A DNA stretch of 64,000 nucleotides from Devosia equisanguinis (GCF_900631955.1 NZ_UZWD01000018.1:62001-126000), one strand, 5' to 3'; shown: positions 38,119 to 47,463, counted from the stretch's first letter. Numbers and translations are program-made. Notes: generated by a model not told the origin, from the sequence alone.

Positions 38119-39659
38119 GCATGAACACGCAAGGCCGCCCCACCGGCATCGGCACCCTGGGCACCTCCGCCTCAGGCTCGGCGCTGCTCCCCGACGAACC
38201 GCTGCTGTTCGAAATCGGTGACACCGAACATTCCGGCGTCGACCTGCCAGAAGTCGAATTGACCAGTAACCGCCTCGGCGGGTTTGGCCGCAAGAGAAAG
38301 CTCGATCTGGCAGGCCTGACCGAGCCTGAAGCCATGCGCCATTATGTGCGCTTGTCGCGACTCAACCACTCGATCGATAGCGGCATGTATCCGTTGGGCT
38401 CATGCACGATGAAGCACAATCCGCGCCTCAACGAGAAAATGGCCCGCCTGCCCGGCTTCTCCGACATTCATCCGCTGCAGCCGGTCTCTACCGTGCAGGG
38501 CGCACTGGAGCTGATGAACGAACTCAGCCATTGGCTGATGACGCTCACCAATACGGCTGCCGTGGCGCTCTCGCCCAAGGCAGGCGCCCATGGCGAGCTT
38601 CTGGGAATGATGGCCATCAAGGCGGCACAGGAGGCAAAGGGCGAGGCGCACCGCACCGTCGTGCTCGTGCCCGAAAGCGCCCACGGCACCAACCCGGCCA
38701 CCGCAGCCTTCCTCGGCTACACGGTCAAGCCCGTCCCGGCCAAGGCCGATGGCACGGTCGATGTCGAAGCAGTCAAGGCGGCGCTGTCGCCGGAGGTCGC
38801 CGCGATCATGCTGACCAATCCGAACACCTGCGGGCTGTTCGAGCCGCAGGTCATCGAGATTGCCAGGGCAGTGCATGAGGCCGGGGCGTTCTTTTACTGT
38901 GATGGCGCCAATTTCAACGCCATCATGGGCGTTGTCCGTCCGGGCGACCTCGGCATCGATGCCATGCATATCAACCTGCACAAGACCTTCTCGACGCCGC
39001 ATGGCGGTGGCGGGCCGGGCGCCGGCCCTGTCGTGCTGTCCGAGGCTCTGGCGCCCTTCGCGCCGGTGCCGTTCGTCCGCAAGGGTGCCAATGGGTTGGA
39101 GCTGGTCGAGCATGTCGAAGATCAGGCCCTGGGTCGCGTCACCGCCTTCCATGGTCAGATGGGCATGTATGTGCGCGCGCTGACCTATATGCTGAGCCAT
39201 GGTGCCGACGGGCTGGCGCAGGCGGCGGAAGATGCGGTGCTCAACGCCAACTATATCAAGGCGCGGCTGCAGGATGTGTTCTCGGTGCCCTTCCCTGACT
39301 ATCCGACCATGCACGAGGCACTGTTCGACGACAGCTTCCTCAAGGGCACGGGCGTCACCACGCTCGACTTCGCCAAGGCGATGATCGATGAGGGTTTTCA
39401 CCCCATGACCATGTATTTCCCCCTGGTGGTGCATGGCGCCATGCTGGTCGAGCCGACAGAAAGCGAGAGCAAGCAGACGCTGGATCGCTTCTGCGACGTG
39501 ATGGCGGAACTGGCCAACGACGCCAAGGCCGGCAATACCGAGCGCTTTACTGCAGCCCCGCTCAAGGCCCCGCGCCGTCGCCTCGACGAGACCCGCGCGG
39601 CCCGTCAGCCGGTGTTGAAATGGGAAAAGCCCGTTGAGCTGCCGAAGGCAGCCGAGTAA
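38115..39659 (+). CDS. gcvPB: glycine dehydrogenase (decarboxylating) subunit 2
   Basis: 514 aa. The PLP-binding Lys is in MHINLHKTFSTPHGGGGPG. Other conserved parts are SGMYPLGSCTMKHNPRLNE and MLTNPNTCGLFE. It decarboxylates glycine and loads the aminomethyl group on the H protein. The start overlaps the gcvPA stop (ATGA). A strong terminator follows; the L protein (lpd) is not in the cluster. Confidence 0.97.
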   Translation: MSMNTQGRPTGIGTLGTSASGSALLPDEPLLFEIGDTEHSGVDLPEVELTSNRLGGFGRKRKLDLAGLTEPEAMRHYVRLSRLNHSIDSGMYPLGSCTMKHNPRLNEKMARLPGFSDIHPLQPVSTVQGALELMNELSHWLMTLTNTAAVALSPKAGAHGELLGMMAIKAAQEAKGEAHRTVVLVPESAHGTNPATAAFLGYTVKPVPAKADGTVDVEAVKAALSPEVAAIMLTNPNTCGLFEPQVIEIARAVHEAGAFFYCDGANFNAIMGVVRPGDLGIDAMHINLHKTFSTPHGGGGPGAGPVVLSEALAPFAPVPFVRKGANGLELVEHVEDQALGRVTAFHGQMGMYVRALTYMLSHGADGLAQAAEDAVLNANYIKARLQDVFSVPFPDYPTMHEALFDDSFLKGTGVTTLDFAKAMIDEGFHPMTMYFPLVVHGAMLVEPTESESKQTLDRFCDVMAELANDAKAGNTERFTAAPLKAPRRRLDETRAARQPVLKWEKPVELPKAAE

Positions 39660-39662
39660 ACA

Positions 39663-39690
39663 AAAGGCCCGGAGCGATCCGGGCCTTTTT
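39663..39690 (+). terminator. rho-independent terminator of the gcv operon
   Basis: AAAGGCCCGG (39663-39672), loop AGCGAT, CCGGGCC (39679-39685), then TTTTT to 39690. Confidence 0.92.
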
Positions 39691-39709
39691 CTTGTCTGCC
39701 GCGCTGAAA

Positions 39710-40294
39710 TCAGCCGCGCGTGTCGAACCCGACCCAGATGGTGATGTTTTCGCCACCGAGATAGGGAATATTGACGCTGTTGACGACCTTCACGAATTCA
39801 GCCGACTGGGCTGGCGGCGTGATGGCAACAGGAATGGTGTACTTTTCCGAGAAGATGGCCTGGCCGTCGCGCTCGACCGCAAAGCGGATCGGCGCATTGA
39901 CCGAGGTCTGCTTGCCGGCAGGGCCGAGCAGCACGCGGCCGGTGACACCCATATTGACCGTGATCTGGCCGTTGGAGACGACGCAGTTGCGCGAGGTCTC
40001 GTCGATGACGCCCTGATATTGCAGGGACTTGGCATCGCCGGTGCGGCCGCCGCCATAATAGAACATGGCTTCGCCGCCCAGACGCACCTTGATCGGCGGG
40101 CATTCGGTGGCGATCACCGGCAGGGCGCTGGTCTGCGCCTGGGCAACGGCAGCCGGGGTGGCCGTGGCATTCTGCAGCTGCGCGGTGTCGCGCGAGCCAC
40201 CGCCCATGAGGCCGCCCATGGAGCAGCCGGCGAGAAGAACGGCCATGGCGCCGAGTGAGGCAAAACGCAAGGTGGTGGTCAGGGTCGTGGTCAT
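39710..40294 (-). CDS. predicted lipoprotein of unknown function
   Basis: 194 aa with a lipoprotein signal (LGAMAVLLAGC, LAGC lipobox) and a Ser/Gly/Thr/Ala-rich linker. The mature domain is beta-rich (PPIKVRLGGEAMFYYGGG, GQITVNMGVTGRVLLGPAG, YTIPVAITPP), with two Cys (TECPPI and RNCVV) that could pair. No family recognised. CAGGAG lies eight bases before ATG 40294. It follows the peroxiredoxin gene on the same strand by 19 bases. Confidence 0.75.
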   Translation of the reverse strand: MTTTLTTTLRFASLGAMAVLLAGCSMGGLMGGGSRDTAQLQNATATPAAVAQAQTSALPVIATECPPIKVRLGGEAMFYYGGGRTGDAKSLQYQGVIDETSRNCVVSNGQITVNMGVTGRVLLGPAGKQTSVNAPIRFAVERDGQAIFSEKYTIPVAITPPAQSAEFVKVVNSVNIPYLGGENITIWVGFDTRG

Positions 40295-40313
40295 GTCTGT
40301 CGCTCCTGACAAA

Positions 40314-40802
40314 TTAGGCTGCAGCGGCCTGGAGGGCCATCAGAATGGCGGGGGCGCCGCTGGCGTTGACGCCAGGCGCATCTTCGACGAACACATCGGA
40401 GAGGACGCCGTCGCGAATAATCATGGCAGAGCGCACGAAGCGCAGGCCAAGCCCGCCAAATTGCTTGTCGAGACCCATGGCCTTGGCGAGATCGCCATTG
40501 CCGTCAGCGATGAACTCGACCGCACCAAGCGCATCGCTGGCCTCGGCCCACGCCTTCATGACGAAGGCGTCGTTGACGCTGGCGCAGACGATCTTGTCGA
40601 CACCGGCCGCATGCAGCTTGTCGGCATTGGCCAGGAAACCGGGCAGATGATTGACATGGCAGGTCGGGGTGAAGGCCCCAGGCACGGAGAACAGAACAAC
40701 TGTGCCTTCGCCCAAAACCGCGTCGCTGGTGGTGTCGCTGGTCCCGGTCGCCGTCACAAGCTTGATCCCGATAGACGGGATCGGATTGCCACGTTCGATC
40801 AT
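40314..40802 (-). CDS. peroxiredoxin, Prx5/glutaredoxin-type
   Basis: 162 aa. The peroxidatic Cys is in GAFTPTCHVNHLPGF near residue 50, the Prx5-subfamily signature; the following CASVNDAFVMKAWAE and FVEDAPGVNASGAPAIL fit the same group. It reduces peroxides using a thiol such as glutathione/glutaredoxin. ATG 40802 (MIERGNPIPSIGIKL) matches the conserved start; the frame is open to 40889 with no homology. Located between a lipoprotein and a DsbD-alpha-like gene, all on the minus strand. Confidence 0.93.
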   Translation of the reverse strand: MIERGNPIPSIGIKLVTATGTSDTTSDAVLGEGTVVLFSVPGAFTPTCHVNHLPGFLANADKLHAAGVDKIVCASVNDAFVMKAWAEASDALGAVEFIADGNGDLAKAMGLDKQFGGLGLRFVRSAMIIRDGVLSDVFVEDAPGVNASGAPAILMALQAAAA

Positions 40803-40900
40803 TGGTGGAAATGCCCCATGCCTCTGGCGGTCAGCGCCGCCTACTCCAAAACTCTGCACCGCGATATGCGGCTTTGCCGCCGCAAGCAAGACCCGGCGGT

Positions 40901-41734
40901 CTATGGGCGCGGTGCAGTTACGTCGTCCACAGGCTTACCAATGGTCCGGCTGACCTCAAAAGCTCCCATGCCGGTCATGAATGTAAGCTGAACAATCTTC
41001 CCTTGCAGGGCACTATTGTCCGTTTTTCCATGGATGGGAAGCGTGACTAGGTTGGTTTGAGGGCTTTTTTGCGGCGCACCGAACACCGGAAAACCCTCCT
41101 GGGTGGAGGCAATCAAGCTCGCGGGATCAAAGCCATCGTCATTTATCCACACCCCGATGGCCTTGCCGCCATCAAGCACTTCCACAGCGCCGATCGGCTC
41201 ATCGGCTTCGGCCCACCTGGCAGGGACGCTGGCCAGGGCTTGGCGGATGCGCAGGCCATTGGCCCGGTCGGGCGCCGCATCGCGGAGGTCAAGGCTGAGA
41301 CGAGCCTGGGCCGGAATGCAGATTTCGGCACAGACACCAAGGGTCACGGCCGCCTCGACGCGACCGGCGGGGTCATCCACCGTCACGGCGAAGGGCAGCA
41401 CCACATGACCGAAATAGACATAATCAAGATAATCCGCCTTCTGGTCGCGCACCGGATAGGGCCAATGCATTTCGTGCCCGGAAACGCCGATGGAGCCTGT
41501 AAAGTCGATTTGCGTTGGCAGGCCGGTATCGCCGGGCACGCGCCAATAGGTCTTGGTATCGGCAGGCATGTCGATTTCGAGCGCCATCAGGGTGGTGCCG
41601 TCGGCCTTGACGATCCCGGTGCTGATCAGCCGGAGGGTCACGCCCGGCGCCAGTTCCTGCCAGGCGGTTTCGCCCGCCAAAGCGGGCGACAGGGCAAGAA
41701 ACGGCACTGTGAGCAGAGCAAGAAGGGTGCGCAT
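40901..41734 (-). CDS. periplasmic DsbD-alpha-domain-like protein
   Basis: 277 aa with a signal peptide (MRTLLALLTVPFLALSPALA). The mature domain matches the N-terminal alpha domain of the ScsB/DsbD family: PADTKTYWRVPGDTGLPTQI, DYVYFGHVVLPF, and GVCAEICIPAQARLSLDL with a C-x3-C pair. No membrane domain or thioredoxin domain follows, so it is a stand-alone periplasmic module that might accept electrons. Partner proteins are unknown. Confidence 0.82.
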   Translation of the reverse strand: MRTLLALLTVPFLALSPALAGETAWQELAPGVTLRLISTGIVKADGTTLMALEIDMPADTKTYWRVPGDTGLPTQIDFTGSIGVSGHEMHWPYPVRDQKADYLDYVYFGHVVLPFAVTVDDPAGRVEAAVTLGVCAEICIPAQARLSLDLRDAAPDRANGLRIRQALASVPARWAEADEPIGAVEVLDGGKAIGVWINDDGFDPASLIASTQEGFPVFGAPQKSPQTNLVTLPIHGKTDNSALQGKIVQLTFMTGMGAFEVSRTIGKPVDDVTAPRP

Positions 41735-41864
41735 GGTGCTGGCATTAGCGCAGCAGAAGGTGAAGGAATAGCTGATCGGCGATCAGGCCTTCGTGATGCT
41801 CAATTGTCCGGCTGCGGCCCTGGTTCGCTTGGCAGGGCGGGCCGGGCCCTTTACACTTGGGATC

Positions 41865-42440
41865 ATGAACTCGCTCGAAGGACATTTTCTGATCGCCATG
41901 CCTGATATGGAGGATGAGCGCTTTGCCGAAAGCGTCATCCTGATCGTCGGCCACGGCACCGAAGGCGCCATGGGACTGGTGGTCAACCACGAAATGGCCA
42001 ATCTGCGCTTCGCCGATATTCTGGACGAACTGGATCTGGGCGATCCCGATGCGGTGATCCGGCTTCCAGACGCGATCCGGCAGCGTGCGGTCATGCGCGG
42101 TGGACCGGTGGAAAAGGGGCGCGGCTTCGTACTACACAGCGCCGACTACCAGAGCGGCAATACCTATCAGGTGTCTGAAGAGGTCGGGCTGACGGCGACG
42201 CTGGATGTGCTCAAGGCCATGGCATTCGGGCCGGCACCGCGCGCCTCTCTCCTGGCGCTGGGCTGTTGCGGCTGGAGTCCCGGGCAGTTGGAAGACGAGA
42301 TCAGCGCCAATGGCTGGCTGACTGCGCCGTTCAGCCGTGAACTGCTGTTCGACGTGCCGGTGGAAGACCGCTACGACCATGCGCTGGCCAGCCTGCATAT
42401 CACCCGCGCCAGCCTCAGCACGGAAGTCGGGCACGGTTAG
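41865..42440 (+). CDS. YqgE/AlgH family protein (DUF179)
   Basis: 191 aa. The conserved MNSLEGHFLIAMPDMED opening, SVILIVGHGTEGAMGLVVN and MRGGPVEKGRGFVLHS segments are family hallmarks. ATG 41865 is chosen because homology starts there; the frame is open to 41793. The function is unresolved. It diverges from the DsbD-like gene. Confidence 0.9.
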   Translation: MNSLEGHFLIAMPDMEDERFAESVILIVGHGTEGAMGLVVNHEMANLRFADILDELDLGDPDAVIRLPDAIRQRAVMRGGPVEKGRGFVLHSADYQSGNTYQVSEEVGLTATLDVLKAMAFGPAPRASLLALGCCGWSPGQLEDEISANGWLTAPFSRELLFDVPVEDRYDHALASLHITRASLSTEVGHG

Positions 42441-42467
42441 CGCGGCCACTCTAGCTTGTGAGCGGGT

Positions 42468-45347
42468 TTACCGCCCCAGCTGCACCGCCAGCTTCTTGCC
42501 AAGCTCCACGCCGGTCATGGCCGATCCAAAGACGAAGCCCTGTGCATAGCGGCAGTTGAGGTCGCGCAGGCGATCCACTTCGTCCTGCGTTTCAACACCC
42601 TCGGCAATCACCAACAGATCGAGATCGGTGGCCAGGGCCACGACGGCACGAATGATCGGCGCCTGGGTCTGGGCAATGCCGTTTTCGGTGCTCAACCGCA
42701 CGAAAGGCGCAGCAATCTTGATGGTGTCGATCGGGAAGCGGTGGAGATAGCTCAACGAGGAATGGCCAGTGCCGAAATCGTCGAGCGCCACCCCAACGCC
42801 GAGATTGCGCAGTGCCTCAAGCATATGGGCGGAATGTTCGGGATTGGTCATGGCCTGGCTCTCGGTAATCTCGAGCTTGAGGTGGGCGGCCAGTTCCTTG
42901 TCGCGGGACAATAGGTTGCGCATGTCGGTCAGCAGCGTCTCCGTCGCCAACTGGGTAGGAGAGAGGTTGACCGAGATGAAGAACCCTTCCGGCAGGCCCG
43001 GTGTGGTCATCCATTCGCGGGCCTGCGCCGCCGCCTGCTCGAAGGCCAGGCGTCCCAGCTTTTCAATCTGGCCCGAGCGCTCCGCCAGCGGCACGAATTC
43101 GTCGGGCATGACCAGACCGCGGGTGGGATGGGTCCAACGCATCAGGGCCTCGGCACCGGCCATCTGACCGGTCTGCAGATCCATGATCGGCTGGAACTGC
43201 ACATGCAGCTCGCCCTGCTTCATACCGCGCTCGAGATCTTCCTCGCTGGCTTTGTTGTAGGCCGCGATAGAGCGGGCGGAAGCACGATAGGCTTCGATAC
43301 GGTCGCCGCCCAGCCGCTTGGCGTAGTACATGGCCAGCTCGGCATCACGCAGCACATCCTCGGCGGTCGAGGGATTGCTGTCATAGATGGTGACGCCAAT
43401 CGAGGCGGTCAGCACCAGGTCGCGGTCGCCGAAATTGAACGGGGATTTCAGCGCCTTGCGGATCTGCTCGGCGGTTTCGGCGATCTTGCTGGCAGCCTGT
43501 TCGGAAGAGAGGATAACGGCAAACTGGTCGCCAGACACCCGCGCCACCGTATCGAGCGGCCGCATGATGCGCGCGATGCGGCGGGAAATGGCAAGGAGCA
43601 CGGAATCGGCTGCGGAATGGCCAATGCGTTCCTCGAGCTCCATGAAGCGGTCGATGTCTATGAGGAACACAGCCGGCTTGGTGCCGCCGGGGATGCGAGC
43701 GCGGACCAGGGCCCGCTCCAGCCGGTCGAGGAAGAGCTGGCGGTTGGGCAGGCCGGTGAGGCTGTCATGCACCGCGTCATGCAGCAGGCGTTCGCGCGCG
43801 GCGCGGTCTTCGGTAACGTCCTGCAGGGTGCCGACGATGCGGTTGACCTGACCATCGCCACCCAGCACCGGCTTTACCCGCATGCGGAAGGTGCGGTAGC
43901 TGCCGTCGTGGCTGGCGATGCGCATATCGGCGGAAACCTTGCCGCGGCGCAGTTCCACCAGTGTATCGAAGGCGGTGCGGAAACGGTCGCGGTCGTCGGG
44001 ATGGACACGGTCAAGCCAGCGCTTGATGGCGCCACGCAACGTGCCACGCTTTTCGCCCAGTCTGGTGCCGAGTTCGTCGCTGACGGTGACGCGGTCGCGC
44101 TCGATGTTCCAGTCGAAGACAAAATCGCCCGAACCGGTCAGCGCCAGGGCGCGGCGCTCAACCTCACTGAGCGTACCGATAGAGACCTGCCCCTCGGCAA
44201 AGGCGTGCTGCACGGCGGTGAAGCCAAGCAGCATGACGATGAGCACGAGGCCGCCGGCCACGGCAGGCTGGGCCACGTCATTGCTCACCTGGCCTGAAAT
44301 GACCAGCCAGGCGTAGAACAGCCAGGCGATATAGATGATCCAGGTGGGCACCAGGAGCACCGCGCGGTCGTAACCGCGAAGGGCCAGAAGCAGGATCAGG
44401 AAGAAACCCGAAACGCCCAGCAGCGCCAGCACCAGCCGGGCGATGCTGGCGGCAATGGCGGGCTGGAAGAAGGCAAAGGCAAAGAGCGCCAGGAACAAGG
44501 CCGCGAGGCCCAGCGCCAAATGAATGAAGCGCAGATGCCAGCGATGGAGGTTGAGGTAGATGAACAAAAATCCGGCCAGGGCCGTTGCTATGCCCGCCTC
44601 CGCCGCCGCGCGTAAAGGCTGCACGCCACCTGGGGACAGGCCGAACAGGCGCCCCATGATGCCGAAATCGATGAGCAGGTAGACCAGCACCGCCCAGGCT
44701 ACGGCTGCCGTAGCGGGGAAAACACCGCGTCCCTTGACCACGAACATAATGGTGAGGAACACGGCGGCAAGCGCTGCGACCCCCAGAACCACGCCCCGGA
44801 ACAGGGTGAAGGAATTCACATAGTCCCGATAGGCATTGGGTTGCCAGAGGTAGAGTTCGGGCAGATTGCCTGACGTCAGCTCAGCAACGAGGGTAACGGT
44901 GGAGCCCGGATCGAGCGTTACCTCAAAAACGTCGGCTTCCGGATCGGCGAGGCGGACCGGGCGGATGCCTGCGCTGGGCGTTACGGCAGTGACGCGGCCT
45001 TCGCCTAGATCTGGCTGGAACACGCCGGAACCCGGCAGACGGAAGAAGGGCGCGACGAGCAGACGCTCGATCTGCTGGTCGCTGTCATTGCGCAGTGCGA
45101 TCAGCGCAAAGGCAGGGTTCGTGCCCTGCTCGGCCGCCAGCACTTCGATGCGACGGATGATGCCGGTCGAGTCCGGCGCGGTCGACAATTGCACGCGGCC
45201 ATCCTGGCCCGGCACGATCTCGACCACGGCGGACAGATTGACGGCGTTGACGTCCTCGGGAACGGAAATGACCTCGAAGGCCCACGCTGAGGTGAGGCAG
45301 AGGAAGGCGACGGCCAGGGAGATCGCGGCGGCGAGAAAGTGACGCAT
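42468..45347 (-). CDS. membrane PAS-GGDEF-EAL c-di-GMP protein
   Basis: 959 aa. A signal peptide and a periplasmic domain occupy residues 1-165, then about seven membrane helices (residues about 170-375), a PAS domain (about 395-515, LTGSGDFVFDWNIERDRV), a GGDEF domain (about 520-680) and an EAL domain (about 690-945). The GGDEF site is RVSGDQF, degenerate relative to GG[DE]EF, so cyclase activity is unlikely. The EAL domain looks complete: AGAEALMRW, SVNLSPTQL, LEITESQA, LDDFGTGHSSLSYL and AEGVET. Probably a c-di-GMP phosphodiesterase sensing a periplasmic or membrane signal through a 7TMR-like sensor; whether the GGDEF binds GTP is unknown. Confidence 0.88.
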   Translation of the reverse strand: MRHFLAAAISLAVAFLCLTSAWAFEVISVPEDVNAVNLSAVVEIVPGQDGRVQLSTAPDSTGIIRRIEVLAAEQGTNPAFALIALRNDSDQQIERLLVAPFFRLPGSGVFQPDLGEGRVTAVTPSAGIRPVRLADPEADVFEVTLDPGSTVTLVAELTSGNLPELYLWQPNAYRDYVNSFTLFRGVVLGVAALAAVFLTIMFVVKGRGVFPATAAVAWAVLVYLLIDFGIMGRLFGLSPGGVQPLRAAAEAGIATALAGFLFIYLNLHRWHLRFIHLALGLAALFLALFAFAFFQPAIAASIARLVLALLGVSGFFLILLLALRGYDRAVLLVPTWIIYIAWLFYAWLVISGQVSNDVAQPAVAGGLVLIVMLLGFTAVQHAFAEGQVSIGTLSEVERRALALTGSGDFVFDWNIERDRVTVSDELGTRLGEKRGTLRGAIKRWLDRVHPDDRDRFRTAFDTLVELRRGKVSADMRIASHDGSYRTFRMRVKPVLGGDGQVNRIVGTLQDVTEDRAARERLLHDAVHDSLTGLPNRQLFLDRLERALVRARIPGGTKPAVFLIDIDRFMELEERIGHSAADSVLLAISRRIARIMRPLDTVARVSGDQFAVILSSEQAASKIAETAEQIRKALKSPFNFGDRDLVLTASIGVTIYDSNPSTAEDVLRDAELAMYYAKRLGGDRIEAYRASARSIAAYNKASEEDLERGMKQGELHVQFQPIMDLQTGQMAGAEALMRWTHPTRGLVMPDEFVPLAERSGQIEKLGRLAFEQAAAQAREWMTTPGLPEGFFISVNLSPTQLATETLLTDMRNLLSRDKELAAHLKLEITESQAMTNPEHSAHMLEALRNLGVGVALDDFGTGHSSLSYLHRFPIDTIKIAAPFVRLSTENGIAQTQAPIIRAVVALATDLDLLVIAEGVETQDEVDRLRDLNCRYAQGFVFGSAMTGVELGKKLAVQLGR

Positions 45348-45484
45348 CAGGGGCAGTTAAATCCTGCGCTAGGCTTCATTGTGGCGGCGGCGCAAAAGAG
45401 GCCGCACAGCCTTGGTTTTTCTTTCTCCTCCCGGAGGGCGGTAACTTGGTACGAGAGATTGCCGCTTGCGACAAGCGTCGTTTC

Positions 45485-45504
45485 CTGTGGCCAAACTGCC
45501 ACAG
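45485..45504 (-). other. 7-bp hairpin after the GNAT gene
   Basis: CTGTGGC (45485-45491), loop CAAACT, GCCACAG (45498-45504), 24 bases past the GNAT gene's stop on the minus strand. No T-run; could end the minus-strand run or be fortuitous. Confidence 0.3.
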
Positions 45505-45527
45505 TGGGTTGATGGGCGCTTAAGCCG

Positions 45528-46145
45528 CTAGGCCACCCAGTGGCGCACACCCATTCTTTCCGCTTCCCAGCGCTCATGGGTCAGCCCCATGAGAACGTGG
45601 TCTTCCCAGCGGCCGTTGATCTGCAGATAGCGCTCGGCATAGCCCTCTTCCACGAAACCGTTCTTTTCCAGCACCCGACGCGACGGCGTGTTGGTGGGCA
45701 GGAACGCGGCGTGGACGCGGTGCAGGCTCAGGGTGTCGAAGATGAAGGGCAGCGTGACCGAGACAGCCTCGCTCATCAGCCCCTTGCCGGCATAGGGCTG
45801 GCCCATCCAATAGCCAAGATTGACGAACTGGGCGGCGCGACGGCGAATATTGGAGAGGGTGATACCGCCCACCAGGGTTTCGGAACGACCATCGGGCAGG
45901 AAGACGAAGAAGGTGAAATCGGTGCCCTGCTCTGCTTCCTGACGCGCCCGCTTGACCCGCATGGCAAAAACCCGTCGCGCCAGATCGGCCTCGGACCAAC
46001 GCGGCTCGAAGGGTTTCAGGAAATCCTGGCTCTCGCGGCGTAAACGATACCAGGGCTCATAGTCGCGCATGACCGGCAGGCGCAGCATGACCCGACCACC
46101 ACGCAGAGCAACCAGAGGCAGGGGCGAGGACCAGGGCCAGGCCAT
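45528..46145 (-). CDS. GNAT family N-acetyltransferase (RimJ-like)
   Basis: 205 aa from ATG 46145 (MAWPWSSPLPLV), four bases after the stop of the M16 peptidase gene. The acetyl-CoA region is GYWMGQPYAGKGLMSEAV, and NTPSRRVLEKNGFVEEGYAERYL is typical of RimJ/RimL. The C-terminal WRDHVLMGL-like stretch (RWEDHVLMGLTHERWE) fits. Substrate may be a ribosomal protein or other N-terminus, which is inferred from family. Operon position with the peptidase is common in this order. Confidence 0.9.
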   Translation of the reverse strand: MAWPWSSPLPLVALRGGRVMLRLPVMRDYEPWYRLRRESQDFLKPFEPRWSEADLARRVFAMRVKRARQEAEQGTDFTFFVFLPDGRSETLVGGITLSNIRRRAAQFVNLGYWMGQPYAGKGLMSEAVSVTLPFIFDTLSLHRVHAAFLPTNTPSRRVLEKNGFVEEGYAERYLQINGRWEDHVLMGLTHERWEAERMGVRHWVA

Positions 46146-46149
46146 GGGA

Positions 46150-47412
46150 TCAGCGTTGCAGCGTCTCGCCGATGCTTTCGACATCGGCCAGTCGATCGAT
46201 CGGGCCGATACCGGCCAGGGTCACGGCGCCCTTGGTGAAGATCTGCTCGGCGACCTCGCGCACGCGCTGGGCGGTGATGCGATTGATGCGCTCGACAGTC
46301 TCGGCCATGGGGATTGGGCGACCCCAGAGAATCTGCTGGCGCGCAAGCTGCCCGGCGCGGGCCGAGGGGCTTTCGAGCGACATCAGCAGGCCCGCCCTGA
46401 TCTGGTTGCGCACGCGCACCACTTCGTCATCGGAAATGGTCTCGGTGGCACGGCGGAGCTCATCGAGCACGACAGGGATGAGCTCGGAGACTTCGTCCTC
46501 GCCGGTGGCCGCGGCAACGCCGAACACGCCGCTATCGGCAAAGGCCCAGTGGAAGGAATAGACCGAATAGCAAAGGCCCCGCTTCTCGCGGATTTCCTGG
46601 AACAGGCGCGAACTCATGCCGCCGCCAAGAACCGAGGCAAGGACCTGGGCCGCATAGAAGCCATCGGAATTATAGGCGCGACCTTCGAAGCCGAGAACGA
46701 TGTGGGCCTGTTCATGGTCTGACACCAGCCGCTCCTGACCGCCCCGATATTCGGCGCGTTGCGGGGCCGGTGCGCCGCTGGGCGCGAGGTCGGCGAAGCG
46801 CTGCTTGGCCACTTCCACCAACCCATCGTGGTCGACATTGCCGGCGGCAGCGATCACCATGTGGTCGCCCACATAGTTGCGGCGCATATATTTGCGGACA
46901 GTCTCGGGCGTAAAAGCACGCACCGAATCCACGGTGCCCAGAATGGTGCGACCGATGGGCTGGGTCGGGTAGGCCGCCTCCTGGAACAGGTCGAAGACAT
47001 GGTCGTCGGGATTGTCGCGGGCAGCGCCAATTTCCTGGACGATCACCTGTTTTTCGCGGGCGAGCTCATCTTCGTCGAAGGTGGAGTTCTGCAGGATATC
47101 GGCGAGAATATCAGCCGCAAGCACCACATCGTCCTTGAGGACGCGCGCGAAATAACCGGTATGCTCGATGGAGGTGGCCGCGTTGAGATCACCGCCGACA
47201 TTTTCGATGGCCTCGGCGATCTGCAACGATGTGCGGGTCTTGGTGCCTTTGAAGGCCATATGTTCGAGGAGGTGCGAAATGCCGTGTTCGGCCTTGCGCT
47301 CGGACCGCGCACCGGCCTTGACCCAAACGCCCAGCGACGCGCTTTCCAGATGTGGCATGTCGTCGGTGAGAACCACCATGCCATTGTCGAGACTTGTCGA
47401 TCGTACGCTCAC
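46150..47412 (-). CDS. M16-family zinc metallopeptidase (processing-peptidase-like)
   Basis: 420 aa pitrilysin-type protease. The inverted zinc motif HxxEH is in HGISHLLEHMAFKG, with the downstream Glu in VIVQEIGAARDN. The protein resembles mitochondrial processing peptidase beta, a known alphaproteobacterial relationship. It starts with GTG at 47412, preceded by AGGAGG about six bases upstream. It lies 51 bases after thrC on the same strand and four bases before the GNAT gene. Substrates are unknown. Confidence 0.94.
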   Translation of the reverse strand: MSVRSTSLDNGMVVLTDDMPHLESASLGVWVKAGARSERKAEHGISHLLEHMAFKGTKTRTSLQIAEAIENVGGDLNAATSIEHTGYFARVLKDDVVLAADILADILQNSTFDEDELAREKQVIVQEIGAARDNPDDHVFDLFQEAAYPTQPIGRTILGTVDSVRAFTPETVRKYMRRNYVGDHMVIAAAGNVDHDGLVEVAKQRFADLAPSGAPAPQRAEYRGGQERLVSDHEQAHIVLGFEGRAYNSDGFYAAQVLASVLGGGMSSRLFQEIREKRGLCYSVYSFHWAFADSGVFGVAAATGEDEVSELIPVVLDELRRATETISDDEVVRVRNQIRAGLLMSLESPSARAGQLARQQILWGRPIPMAETVERINRITAQRVREVAEQIFTKGAVTLAGIGPIDRLADVESIGETLQR

Positions 47413-47463
47413 ACTGGTCCTCCTGAACCGGCGGCCATCGCGACCGCGGGTTCGCCGTGTCGT

